Source: Betaproteobacteria bacterium
GTDB taxonomy: Bacteria; Pseudomonadota; Gammaproteobacteria; Burkholderiales; Methylophilaceae
NCBI GenBank assembly: GCA_016868195.1
Contig: VGHQ01000007.1
Location: 1-41,604, forward strand
DNA length: 41,604 bases
Direction: 5' to 3'
Part shown: positions 1 to 7,940 of the stretch, in pieces
Layout of the letters: each line of letters starts with the position of its first letter
Numbering within the stretch: the stretch's first letter is position 1
Notes under the pieces: model-generated
Seen by the model: the letters and a program-made list of their open reading frames with translations, nothing else
The model's database searches: none
What the model was told of the DNA's origin: nothing
Made by a program: the position numbers and the translations under genes

Positions 1-254
1 CCATGAATAATGTCATGAAGAAAAAGACGTAATTCATTTTCAAGCACGTCTAACTCAATGGGCGGAGGTGAGCCACGCGTAAGATTTGGAATCTCACAAT
101 AAATACATTGCCAATTACAAGCATTATTTACATTCAGATTTATACCAATAGATAATCCACCGGCACGTCTTGATATAACAGAATAAATATATTTAAGACC
201 ACTTAATTCCCGACTGTGATCATGAATACTAAGATACTGTTTAGATACGCTCAT
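1..254 (-). CDS. Radical SAM protein, N-terminal part (cut by window edge)
   Basis: The first 84 codons read on the minus strand begin at ATG 254-252, two bases after the stop of the upstream gene at 257, so the two are probably translated together. The visible protein starts MSVSKQYLSIHDHSREL and carries a CxxxCxxC motif inside NACNWQCIYCEIPNL, the 4Fe-4S/S-adenosylmethionine motif of radical SAM enzymes. A glycine-rich stretch (RRAGGLSIGINLN) precedes the cysteines. The rest of the gene lies outside the window, so the substrate cannot be judged. It is the last visible gene of the rph-rdgB-hemW transcript and is a second radical SAM protein beside HemW. Family assignment is firm; function is unknown. 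Confidence 0.85.
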   Translation of the reverse strand, partial: MSVSKQYLSIHDHSRELSGLKYIYSVISRRAGGLSIGINLNVNNACNWQCIYCEIPNLTRGSPPPIELDVLENELRLFLHDIIH

Positions 255-256
255 GC

Positions 257-676
257 TTATTTAAGCTGGTTGAGACGATCTCTTAATGAAGATAAGTCAT
301 AGCCTGCATTTTGGGCCTTGCTCAATATATCATCAATAGGTAATGTGCTTACATGGGAGAGGGCCCAGAGTGTTGAACAACGGGTGCCTGTTCGACAATA
401 AGCAAAAATAGGTTTTTGAGCTGCCTTAAAATAAGCGTCAAATTGTGCAATGTCAACATCTGAAATTTGTCCACCTATCACTGGCTGATGAATTGCTTTA
501 ATACCTAAATTTTGAGCTTCTTTTTCGATGAGTGAAAAAGCTAACTGGCCTTCAGACTCTTGGTCAGGCCGATTACAAAATATAGTTTTGTAGCCTTGCG
601 CATGAATTTCTTTTAAGTCTTCGATCGTGATTTGATCAGAGACAGTCAGTTCGTGATTTATTTTTGCAAATTTCAT
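257..676 (-). CDS. DUF442/TIGR01244-type sulfurtransferase or phosphatase (Blh-like)
   Basis: This 139-residue protein has the fold signature of the DUF442 family, related to protein tyrosine phosphatases and found fused to beta-lactamase-like persulfide dioxygenases as Blh. The catalytic loop is C94-R-T-G-T-R99 in AYCRTGTRC, giving a nucleophilic cysteine and a phosphate- or persulfide-binding arginine. Members are annotated either as sulfurtransferases or as phosphatases, and the sequence does not decide between them. It is a stand-alone domain with no metallo-beta-lactamase partner in the window. It lies 9 bases after hemW and 2 bases before the radical SAM gene. It is probably soluble and cytoplasmic, since no signal peptide is visible. 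Confidence 0.8.
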   Translation of the reverse strand: MKFAKINHELTVSDQITIEDLKEIHAQGYKTIFCNRPDQESEGQLAFSLIEKEAQNLGIKAIHQPVIGGQISDVDIAQFDAYFKAAQKPIFAYCRTGTRCSTLWALSHVSTLPIDDILSKAQNAGYDLSSLRDRLNQLK

Positions 677-685
677 ACCTTCATT

Positions 686-1855
686 CTACTTTAAAAAAAT
701 GCCCAGCAGGTCATTTAAGAATTGTTGACCCAGTACTGTTGGCTTAACCATATCTTGATTGATGCTAATCAGTTTTTTATCTGCCGCAGTTTTAAGTTCC
801 TTTTCAATAGATGAAATAGTTAATCCAGTTTTTTCTTCAAAACTTTGAATAGTAAATCCATCAATTAGGCGTAAATGATTCATCATAAATTCGAAAGCCA
901 AATCATTTTCATGAATGATTGTTTCTGACTCAATCATATTTTGTGAATTTACTTTTTCCATATATTGCTTCGGATTTTTGTAGCGACATTCACGTGTCAT
1001 TTTGTCATGAAATGTAAGTTTACTATGAGCACCTGCGCCTATACCTAAGTAATCTCCAAATTGCCAATAATTCAAATTATGTTGGCATTGTGATTTAGGT
1101 TTTGCAAAAGCAGATATTTCATAATGCTCATAACCATATTCACTTAATATAATTTCAATAGTTTCTTGCATCACTGCACTCTCATCATCTAGTGGTAATT
1201 GTGGAGGGTGCTTAAAAAAGAAAGTATTTGGTTCAATGGTTAAATGATAAAAAGATAAATGCTGTATATTGAAAGAGGTTGCTGTTTTAGCATCATCCAT
1301 CGCTTCATTTAATGTTTGATGAGGTAATGCGTACATTAAATCTAAATTCACCTTATCAAAATGATGCATCGCAATTTCAATGCCTTTTTTAGCATCTTCA
1401 CTATCATGAATGCGACCTAATGATTTGAGATGCGCATCATTAAATGATTGAATCCCAAGCGAAACTCTTGTAACACCTGCATCTTTATAATCCCCAAAGT
1501 GATTGGTATCAATCGTACCTGGATTGGCCTCAAGTGTAATTTCAGCATCATATAAGAGGGGTGTGAGCGCGCGTACTTGACTTAAAATTTTATGTATAGC
1601 TTTTCCGCTAAAAAGACTTGGCGTTCCGCCCCCTAAAAAAATTGAATGAATTTTTCTACCCCAAATTTTAGGCAGCGAGTATTCAAGATCTTTAATGAGG
1701 GTATCCACATACATAGATTCCATGTCAGCAAAACTTTGTATTCCTTTATGTTCATGTGAATTGAAATCACAATAGGGACATTTTTTTACACACCAAGGAA
1801 TGTGAATATAAAGCGATAATGGCGGTGGGAAGGCGAGTCTTGAAGTTTGACTCAT
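686..1855 (-). CDS. hemW: HemW, radical SAM heme chaperone
   Basis: This 389-residue protein is a HemN-like radical SAM protein of the HemW class, formerly misannotated as coproporphyrinogen III oxidase. It carries C22-VKK-C26-PY-C29 followed by DFNSH, the [4Fe-4S]/SAM motif with the HemW-type residues after the last cysteine. GGGTPS and GIQSF motifs follow, and a HemN C-terminal domain occupies roughly residues 300-389. HemW is thought to carry heme to membrane respiratory enzymes. In many proteobacteria it follows rdgB, as here, with only a small ORF between. The length matches the family (about 380). Start ATG 1855 is supported by the short gap to the preceding gene. Confidence 0.93.
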   Translation of the reverse strand: MSQTSRLAFPPPLSLYIHIPWCVKKCPYCDFNSHEHKGIQSFADMESMYVDTLIKDLEYSLPKIWGRKIHSIFLGGGTPSLFSGKAIHKILSQVRALTPLLYDAEITLEANPGTIDTNHFGDYKDAGVTRVSLGIQSFNDAHLKSLGRIHDSEDAKKGIEIAMHHFDKVNLDLMYALPHQTLNEAMDDAKTATSFNIQHLSFYHLTIEPNTFFFKHPPQLPLDDESAVMQETIEIILSEYGYEHYEISAFAKPKSQCQHNLNYWQFGDYLGIGAGAHSKLTFHDKMTRECRYKNPKQYMEKVNSQNMIESETIIHENDLAFEFMMNHLRLIDGFTIQSFEEKTGLTISSIEKELKTAADKKLISINQDMVKPTVLGQQFLNDLLGIFLK

Positions 1856-1862
1856 AGATGAT

Positions 1863-2090
1863 TTATTTATTTTTTAAATAAGGATTAATAAGATCATCAA
1901 CCATTTGATGAAGTGCTTCTTTCATTTGTTGTTCTGAGACTTCCATTAAAAGACCATCTTCAATAGCATCTTGAGAAAGTTGCTTTAACTCATCAAAGTT
2001 TTCTTTCATGACCTTAATTTTTTCTGTACATGAAACGACTGTTTTGTCGTCACGCACCCAAGTAGGCCATTTGTTTTTTGATTTACCCAT
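1863..2090 (-). CDS. Conserved-looking small protein of unknown function between rdgB and hemW
   Basis: This 75-residue soluble, charged protein is not one I can assign to a named family. It begins MGKSKNKWPTWVRDDKTVVSCTEK, has one cysteine (C21), and the rest is predicted helical with many Glu, Lys and Met residues, ending in INPYLKNK. Its first 8 bases overlap the end of rdgB (2083-2090), and hemW starts 7 bases after its stop, so the three genes look translationally coupled. The tight packing argues for a real gene. The opening PTWVRDD...VSCTEK reads as a specific conserved segment rather than chance coding. Function is unknown; context hints at nucleotide sanitation or heme delivery, with no direct evidence. 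Confidence 0.75.
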   Translation of the reverse strand: MGKSKNKWPTWVRDDKTVVSCTEKIKVMKENFDELKQLSQDAIEDGLLMEVSEQQMKEALHQMVDDLINPYLKNK

Positions 2091-2679
2091 AAATCTGATT
2101 TAGTTTTAATTTAAGTTTATGTAATGCTTGTCCACGATGACTAATTCTATTTTTTATATCTGAAGGTAATTCTGCCACAGCTTTTTCAGTCATATGATCT
2201 AAAAATAAAGGGTCATAACCAAAACCACCTGAACCTCTTGGCGCTCTCAGAATTTCTCCATGCCAAATACCCTCGACAATGATGGGCTCCGGATCCATTT
2301 CATGTTTTACAAATACAATGATACAAATGTAATGCGCTTTCCGATTTGATTCATTTTCTAGGCTTTTTAAAAGTTTTTCATTATTTTTTTCATCCGATGA
2401 AGGCTCTCCTGCATATCGAGCGGATAAAACACCAGGTTTACCATCAAGTGCATCGACACAAATACCTGAATCATCTGCAATCGCAGGGAGTTTTGATAAA
2501 CGGCTTGCATGTCTTGCTTTAATAAGTGCATTTTCAACGAATGTATGAAAAGGCTCTTCACATGCTTCAATTTTAAAGTGTGATTGAGGAAGTATCTGGA
2601 CATTCATATCATTTAAAATCGACTGAATTTCGATGAGTTTTTTGGCATTGCTTGTTGCAATGACGATTTGTTTCTTCAT
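2083..2679 (-). CDS. rdgB: XTP/dITP diphosphatase (HAM1/RdgB)
   Basis: This 198-residue enzyme hydrolyses non-canonical purine nucleotides such as dITP, XTP and ITP to the monophosphate, keeping them out of DNA and RNA. The family signatures are clear: ATSNAKKLIEI at the N-terminus (substrate-binding SNxxK), IADDSGICVDAL with the catalytic D69-D70, GVLSARYAG, and GGFGYDPLF with SHRGQAL near the C-terminus. Length matches the family (about 197). It starts 4 bases after the stop of rph, a common bacterial pairing (rph-rdgB), and overlaps the next small gene by 8 bases. It is cytoplasmic. Confidence 0.96.
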   Translation of the reverse strand: MKKQIVIATSNAKKLIEIQSILNDMNVQILPQSHFKIEACEEPFHTFVENALIKARHASRLSKLPAIADDSGICVDALDGKPGVLSARYAGEPSSDEKNNEKLLKSLENESNRKAHYICIIVFVKHEMDPEPIIVEGIWHGEILRAPRGSGGFGYDPLFLDHMTEKAVAELPSDIKNRISHRGQALHKLKLKLNQIYG

Positions 2680-2683
2680 GAAA

Positions 2684-3397
2684 TTACTTTAAAACGTTTT
2701 TTTGTAATTGAAAAAGTTCTTTAATGCCCTCTGCTGCAAGATCAGACATTTGATCCATCATCTCGCGAGAAAAAGGCGTGCCTTCAGCAGTGCCTTGAAT
2801 TTCCACAAAACCACCTGAGCCTGTCATGACAATATTCATATCTGTGTCGCAATTTGAATCTTCGGAATAATCTAAATCTAATAAAGTCTTTCCTTCATGG
2901 AGACCCACAGAAATAGCTGCTACTGCATCAATCAATGGGGATTCGGAAATAAGTTTTTGATTTATTAAATGTGAAATTGCATCGTGAACTGCAACATAAG
3001 CCCCTGTGATACTTGCAGTGCGGGTACCACCATCAGCTTGAATTACATCACAATCAATTTGAATGGTGCGTTCACCAAGTTTTTTTAAATCGATAATGGC
3101 TCTTAAGCTTCGTCCAATAAGACGTTGAATTTCTTGAGTGCGACCTGATTGTTTTCCTCGCGCAGCTTCCCGATCCATTCTCGATCCTGTTGATCTTGGA
3201 AGCATCCCATATTCTGCTGTAATCCAACCTTGATTTTGGCCTTTTAAAAAAGAGGGTACTTTTTCATCGATACTTGCAGTGCATAAGACATGGGTATCAC
3301 CAAATTTAATTAAGACAGAACCTTCAGCATGTTTTGTGAAATGCCTAATAATTTCAACGGGTCTTAATTGGTTGTGAGCGCGTTGATTTAATCTCAT
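2684..3397 (-). CDS. rph: Ribonuclease PH
   Basis: RNase PH is a phosphate-dependent 3'-5' exoribonuclease that trims tRNA 3' ends. From the chosen start the protein has 237 residues, matching the family (about 238). Diagnostic segments include [33 protein letters not shown], the [15 protein letters not shown] helix, [18 protein letters not shown] and [14 protein letters not shown]. Three upstream in-frame ATG or ATT codons precede [11 protein letters not shown] 3397 is preferred because an AGGA ribosome-binding site lies 9 bases upstream, whereas the ATG at 3406 directly abuts that site. It is the first gene of the minus-strand operon. Unlike the E. coli K-12 gene it appears intact. Confidence 0.95.
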   Translation of the reverse strand: MRLNQRAHNQLRPVEIIRHFTKHAEGSVLIKFGDTHVLCTASIDEKVPSFLKGQNQGWITAEYGMLPRSTGSRMDREAARGKQSGRTQEIQRLIGRSLRAIIDLKKLGERTIQIDCDVIQADGGTRTASITGAYVAVHDAISHLINQKLISESPLIDAVAAISVGLHEGKTLLDLDYSEDSNCDTDMNIVMTGSGGFVEIQGTAEGTPFSREMMDQMSDLAAEGIKELFQLQKNVLK

Positions 3398-3424
3398 AAT
3401 CATCATTCCTCAATAGAAGTCCTC

Positions 3425-3430
3425 ATTATA
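3425..3430 (-). promoter_or_regulatory. -10 element of the rph promoter
   Basis: On the minus strand TATAAT lies 28 bases upstream of the rph ATG. No good -35 is seen at 16-18 bases. The sequence around it (TATAATGAGGACTTCT) recurs almost exactly in front of the MAPEG gene at 35034-35050. Confidence 0.45.
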
Positions 3431-3488
3431 AGCTAGCTTTAATTGATTGATATCTTGTCATTTAAAGGTTTTAGTCGCAAATGCAACT

Positions 3489-3503
3489 ATAGATTGATAA
3501 AAT
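3489..3503 (+). promoter_or_regulatory. Candidate extended -10 promoter of yicC-gmk
   Basis: TGA followed by TAAAAT (-10 at 3498-3503) forms an extended -10 element 28 bases before the yicC start. The -35 region is poor, as expected for extended -10 promoters. It diverges from the rph promoter. The call rests on motif match only. Confidence 0.4.
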
Positions 3504-3531
3504 GACGCTTAAACATTGAATTGGATACCTT

Positions 3532-4398
3532 ATGGCTTTAAGTATGACCGGTTTTTCTTTTAAAGAAGCAGATACAGAACAGGGTATTTTGCTCCTTGAA
3601 TTTCGGTCTTTAAATAATCGATATTTAGAGCTCCAAGTTAAATTAGACGAATCCTTAAGGTCTTTTGAGCCCTTGATTCGCGATCTGATATCCGCAGAAA
3701 TTAAAAGAGGCAAAGTAGATTGCAGAATTTGTTTCAAATCTAAAACGCATGCACTTGATGTTAAAAATGTAGATACCATTAAGTTAAAACAGCTCGTAAC
3801 TTCAGTGGATGAAATTGCAAAATATTTTCCTCATGTTCAACCGATTAGTGCGCTCGATATTTTAAAAACAACTGAAATCATGCACGACCAATCGGTCAAT
3901 ATAAACTTGCTTGAGCAAGATCTAAAAAAAAATCTTAAAGAAGCGCTGATCGAAATTCAGGCATCTAGAGCGCGCGAAGGTGAAAAGTTACAAAAGATTT
4001 TATCGGATAAATTAAAAGATATTGAAATCCTTGTAGATGAAGCTAAAGAAATCTTGCCCATTTTAATCAAAGAATATCAAACTAAAATTGAAAATAAATT
4101 TAAGGATGCATTGATCGCAATTGATGATGATCGACTAAAACAAGAGTTTCTTATTTTTATGCAAAAGATGGATATTGATGAAGAGCTTAACCGTATTACA
4201 TCCCATATCGACGAAGTAAGGCGCTTACTTAAAACAGATGGCGCAATTGGTAAAAAACTAGACTTTATGATGCAAGAACTGAATCGGGAAGCCAATACTT
4301 TAGGTTCAAAATCGATTTCACCTAAAACTTCACAAATATCAGTGGATTTAAAAGTTTTGATTGAGCAAATGCGCGAACAAATTCAGAATATTGAATAA
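3532..4398 (+). CDS. yicC: YicC/YloC family endoribonuclease
   Basis: This 288-residue protein belongs to the YicC family, shown in E. coli and Bacillus to be an RNA endonuclease. Family features are the N-terminal SMTGFSFKEAD and LEFRSLNNRYLELQVKL segments. The conserved C-terminal domain reads DIDEELNRITSHIDEVRRLL, then GKKLDFMMQELNREANTLGSKS, and holds the acidic and histidine residues proposed as metal ligands. The length is normal (about 287). It precedes gmk by 19 bases, the usual arrangement in many proteobacteria, so the two are probably co-transcribed. It is cytoplasmic. Confidence 0.93.
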   Translation: MALSMTGFSFKEADTEQGILLLEFRSLNNRYLELQVKLDESLRSFEPLIRDLISAEIKRGKVDCRICFKSKTHALDVKNVDTIKLKQLVTSVDEIAKYFPHVQPISALDILKTTEIMHDQSVNINLLEQDLKKNLKEALIEIQASRAREGEKLQKILSDKLKDIEILVDEAKEILPILIKEYQTKIENKFKDALIAIDDDRLKQEFLIFMQKMDIDEELNRITSHIDEVRRLLKTDGAIGKKLDFMMQELNREANTLGSKSISPKTSQISVDLKVLIEQMREQIQNIE

Positions 4399-4417
4399 TA
4401 ATGATTAAAGAATATAT

Positions 4418-5029
4418 ATGAGCCAAGCCCATTTATTTATCATTACAGCAGCTTCCGGTGCCGGTAAGACGACACTCGTAAAAGCCCTATTAAATAAAGA
4501 TAAAGATCTTCAGGCTTCGGTATCTCACACCACGCGAAAACCCCGTCCGGGTGAAGTGAATGGTGTGGACTATTATTTTGTCGATGAAAGCACCTTTTTA
4601 GATTTGAAGAAAAAGGGTGAATTTTTAGAATCTGCTGAATGTCATGGCGGTATGTATGGTACGAGTAAAAAATCAGTCCAGTCTATTCTTGATCAAAAGA
4701 AAGACGTGATTTTAGAAATTGATTGGCAAGGTGCGCAAGCATTGAAAGCCCAGTTTAAAGAGGCCGTTTCAATTTTTGTATTGCCACCCTCTGTTGAAAC
4801 ATTGGCTGAAAGATTAAATAACCGCGGACATGATAGTGATGAGACGATTGTGAAGAGACTCAAGATTGCTCGAGAAGAGATGAGCCATGTAGATGAGTTT
4901 GATTATGTTACAATCAATGATGACTTTGAAGAAGCTCTTCATGATCTTATGGCCATTATTCGATCCACTCGATTAATGTGTCATATTCAGCTTACACGAC
5001 ATAGCCACTTAATTAAAAAATTGACTTGA
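4418..5029 (+). CDS. gmk: Guanylate kinase
   Basis: Guanylate kinase converts GMP (and dGMP) to GDP using ATP. The 203-residue protein has the P-loop SGAGKTT with K17, the GMP-binding segment [26 protein letters not shown]-like residues ([14 protein letters not shown]), and [15 protein letters not shown]. The lid ([17 protein letters not shown]) and the [12 protein letters not shown] motif complete the fold. GMP supply and (p)ppGpp synthesis share the neighbourhood: rpoZ and spoT follow, an order conserved in gammaproteobacteria and betaproteobacteria. (p)ppGpp inhibits Gmk in several bacteria, so clustering with spoT may be functional. Confidence 0.96.
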   Translation: MSQAHLFIITAASGAGKTTLVKALLNKDKDLQASVSHTTRKPRPGEVNGVDYYFVDESTFLDLKKKGEFLESAECHGGMYGTSKKSVQSILDQKKDVILEIDWQGAQALKAQFKEAVSIFVLPPSVETLAERLNNRGHDSDETIVKRLKIAREEMSHVDEFDYVTINDDFEEALHDLMAIIRSTRLMCHIQLTRHSHLIKKLT

Positions 5030-5045
5030 AATTTGGAGAAATAAC

Positions 5046-5261
5046 ATGGCACGAATTACAGTAGACGATTGTTTAGAGATGATTCCTAATCGCTTTAAAC
5101 TTACATTAGCTGCCGCATACCGCGCAAGACAATTAGCCAACGGTGCTGAAGCATTAGTGAGCACCCATGGCCTAAGGGATAAACCTACGGTATTAGCACT
5201 AAGAGAAATTGCAGCAGGTAAAGTTGGTCTTGATATCTTAAATAGAAAAACAACGTACTAA
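5046..5261 (+). CDS. rpoZ: RNA polymerase omega subunit
   Basis: This 71-residue protein starts [30 protein letters not shown], the canonical omega N-terminus that clamps the beta-prime subunit. The MAR motif at the N-terminus contributes to the (p)ppGpp site 1 in E. coli RNA polymerase and is present here. The C-terminus is shorter than in E. coli (91 residues), as in other small betaproteobacterial omegas. A GGAG ribosome-binding site lies 8 bases upstream of the ATG. It sits between gmk and spoT. Confidence 0.95.
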   Translation: MARITVDDCLEMIPNRFKLTLAAAYRARQLANGAEALVSTHGLRDKPTVLALREIAAGKVGLDILNRKTTY

Positions 5262-5303
5262 TTCTAAAAATTAGGGCTTAATGCCCCCAAAAGAGTAAAG
5301 ACC

Positions 5304-7505
5304 ATGGCTAGTACCGCTCATTTTAATAAAGCGGATGCTCAAAAAACACCGCCGTTCCCGTTACTGCCTGTCGATAACGAAGACTCTGAACTCACAATCC
5401 TTCTTAAGACCTACTTAAAAACCAAGGACATCCATAAAATATGGGATGCCTATCGATTTAGCGAAGAAGCACATCATGGCCAATCTCGACGCAGTGGTGA
5501 GCCTTATATCATGCATCCAGTGGCTGTGGCATGTACCTTAGCCAGACTTCATCTTGACGCTCCGACAATACTTGCCGCACTGCTTCATGATGTCGTTGAA
5601 GATACAACCGTTACAACAAAAGAAATTGAAAAGAAGTTTGGCAAACAAGTATCCGTATTGGTCGACGGTTTATCCAAGCTTGATAAAATTGAATTTCAAG
5701 ATGCTACAGAAGCGCAAGCCGAAAATTTCAGAAAAATGTTATTGGCGATGTCGAATGATGTCCGTGTCATTTTAGTGAAGCTCGCTGATCGTCTTCATAA
5801 TATGCAAACCTTAGATGTGCTCAGGCCTGAAAAACAAAAACGTATTGCACAAGAAACGCATGATATTTATGCACCCATTGCAAATCGATTGGGCTTAAAT
5901 ACCATCTATCAAGAACTTGAAGAATTAAGTTTTAAACATCTATATCCAATGCGCTATCGCGCGATTCAAAAGGCCATGAAAGCCTCTCGAGGAAATCGTC
6001 GTGAAGTGGTTGAAAAAATTACGGCGGCTATTCAACAAAAACTCACTGAGATGAAAATGGAAGCGGAAGTGACAGGCCGCGAAAAAAATACTTATAGTAT
6101 TTATAAGAAGATGAGTGAAAAGGGTATGTCATTTGCACAGATCAATGACATCTATGCATTCAGAATTATCGTGAAAGAAGCAAACGACGCCTACACAGCA
6201 TTAGGCGCATTACATGCACTTTATAAACCTCTTCCAGGTAAATTTAAAGATTACATTGCGATTCCAAAAGCTAATGGATACCAATCATTGCATACAAGTT
6301 TGTTTGGACCTTTTGGGACACCCATCGAGGTACAAATTCGCAGTGAAAAAATGCATAAACTTGCAGAGGCAGGTGTTGCAGCACATTGGCTTTATAAAAC
6401 AAAAGATGCACATCTCACTGAACTACAACAACAAACACATCAATGGTTAAAACGTCTTCTAGAGATTCAATCAGATAGTTCGGATTCACTCGAATTCTTA
6501 GAACATTTAAAAGTCGATCTTTTTCCAGATGAAGTTTATGTATTTACGCCTAAAGGGAAAATTTTAGCGCTTCCTAAAGGCTCGACAGCAGTTGATTTTG
6601 CTTATGCAGTGCATAGCGATGTAGGTAATTGTTGTGTAGCAGCAAAATATAATCAAGAACTCGTTCCGCTTCGTGCAGAAGTGCATAACGGCGATCACAT
6701 TGAAATTATCACAGCACCGTTAGCTAAACCTAATCCTGCATGGTTAAATTTTGTTATTACTGGAAAAGCAAGATCACATATTCGACAATATTTAAAATCT
6801 ATTGAATCAGAAGAATCTTCAAGGCTTGGCGAAGGTATGCTTAACCAAGCACTCAAAGCGCTTCATATCAGCCCATCATCTATTAAAGAGCCTCATTGGA
6901 AAAAATTAATCAAAGATTATGGCGTTAAAAATAAAGAAGATATTTTGGCGGAAATTGGTTTGGGCAGACGTATGAGTGTCATGGTGGCCCATCAACTTAT
7001 TAGTTTTATGGATGGCATGAGTCATGAAAAAGGTAAACATAAGCAACTCGATGTGATCACCATTAAAGGCTCCGAGAGCATGGCGATTCAATTGGCAAGT
7101 TGCTGTCACCCTATTCCAGGCGACCCTATTTTAGGATTTATCAATAAAGATAAAGGCCTTGTGGTTCATACTCATGATTGTTTAGGGATTAGAAAATTTA
7201 AACTTGATCCTGATAAATGGCTTGATGTTGAATGGGATCCAAATCCAGATCGATTATTCAAGGTCAATTTACAAATTATGGTATTAAATGAGCGTGGGAT
7301 GCTTGCTCAGATTTCTTCCGTGATTGCAGAATCAGATTCAAATATTGATAATGTGAACGTTGAAGAGTCGGATGGCGGACATTTTGTAAATGTGAACTTT
7401 ATTGTGCAAGTGCATAATCGAATTCACTTGGCAGATCTGATGCGAAACTTAAGAAAAATTACTAATATTTCAAGAATCAGTCGTGTCAAAATGAAAACCT
7501 TTTAA
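5304..7505 (+). CDS. spoT: Bifunctional (p)ppGpp synthetase/hydrolase (RelA/SpoT)
   Basis: This 733-residue Rel-family enzyme has an intact hydrolase (HD) domain: HHGQSRRSGEPYIMHP with H71, and LLHDVVEDT with H95-D96 and E99-D100. The synthetase domain shows GREKNTYSIYKKM and ANGYQSLHTSLFGP. The motif RxKD, typical of bifunctional enzymes, appears as K313-F-K-D316, keeping the basic charge pattern that separates them from monofunctional RelA (ExDD). A TGS domain (VYVFTPKGKILALPKGSTAVDFAY) and a C-terminal ACT domain follow. The position after gmk-rpoZ matches spoT of other proteobacteria. It should both make and degrade the alarmone. Whether a separate relA exists elsewhere cannot be told. 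Confidence 0.96.
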   Translation: MASTAHFNKADAQKTPPFPLLPVDNEDSELTILLKTYLKTKDIHKIWDAYRFSEEAHHGQSRRSGEPYIMHPVAVACTLARLHLDAPTILAALLHDVVEDTTVTTKEIEKKFGKQVSVLVDGLSKLDKIEFQDATEAQAENFRKMLLAMSNDVRVILVKLADRLHNMQTLDVLRPEKQKRIAQETHDIYAPIANRLGLNTIYQELEELSFKHLYPMRYRAIQKAMKASRGNRREVVEKITAAIQQKLTEMKMEAEVTGREKNTYSIYKKMSEKGMSFAQINDIYAFRIIVKEANDAYTALGALHALYKPLPGKFKDYIAIPKANGYQSLHTSLFGPFGTPIEVQIRSEKMHKLAEAGVAAHWLYKTKDAHLTELQQQTHQWLKRLLEIQSDSSDSLEFLEHLKVDLFPDEVYVFTPKGKILALPKGSTAVDFAYAVHSDVGNCCVAAKYNQELVPLRAEVHNGDHIEIITAPLAKPNPAWLNFVITGKARSHIRQYLKSIESEESSRLGEGMLNQALKALHISPSSIKEPHWKKLIKDYGVKNKEDILAEIGLGRRMSVMVAHQLISFMDGMSHEKGKHKQLDVITIKGSESMAIQLASCCHPIPGDPILGFINKDKGLVVHTHDCLGIRKFKLDPDKWLDVEWDPNPDRLFKVNLQIMVLNERGMLAQISSVIAESDSNIDNVNVEESDGGHFVNVNFIVQVHNRIHLADLMRNLRKITNISRISRVKMKTF

Positions 7506-7535
7506 GTAATTTATTACAAAAGAAAGATTGAAGAA

Positions 7536-7913
7536 ATGACAAAAGAAATTATTCAAACTAAAAACGCTCCAGAAGCGATAGGGGCTTATTCCCAGGCTGT
7601 TAAAACAGGCAATACTATTTATTTGTCTGGTCAAATTGCACTTGATCCTCAATCAATGCAATTAGTTGATGGCATTGAAGCACAAATTCGTCAGGTATTT
7701 AAAAATTTAAAATCAGTCGTTGAAGCATCTGGCGCTCACCTAAGCGACATCGTTAAAATTAATATTTACTTAACTGATTTGTCTCATTTTGCTTTGGTCA
7801 ACACCATCATGGGCGAATACTTTACAAAACCTTACCCAGCTAGAGCCGCGGTAGGTGTTGCATCGCTTCCTCGAAATGCGCTTATCGAAGCTGACGGCGT
7901 TGTTGTTTTTTAA
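7536..7913 (+). CDS. ridA: RidA family enamine/imine deaminase
   Basis: This 125-residue YjgF/YER057c/UK114 family protein hydrolyses reactive enamines and imines such as 2-aminoacrylate released by PLP enzymes. Family features are [24 protein letters not shown] at the N-terminus, the conserved arginine R103 in [13 protein letters not shown], which binds the substrate carboxylate, and E118 in LIEADGVVV. It sits between spoT and recG, where E. coli has trmH; RidA next to spoT is common outside enterobacteria. The gap to spoT is 30 bases, so co-transcription is likely. It is cytoplasmic, normally a trimer. Confidence 0.95.
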   Translation: MTKEIIQTKNAPEAIGAYSQAVKTGNTIYLSGQIALDPQSMQLVDGIEAQIRQVFKNLKSVVEASGAHLSDIVKINIYLTDLSHFALVNTIMGEYFTKPYPARAAVGVASLPRNALIEADGVVVF

Positions 7914-7940
7914 ATTATTTTTATTTAAGAGTATTTCAAT

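Noticed and set aside
5270-5290. Small hairpin GGGC-TTAAT-GCCC between rpoZ and spoT as a terminator
   Set aside because: The stem is only 4 bp and no T-run follows; read-through into spoT is expected.
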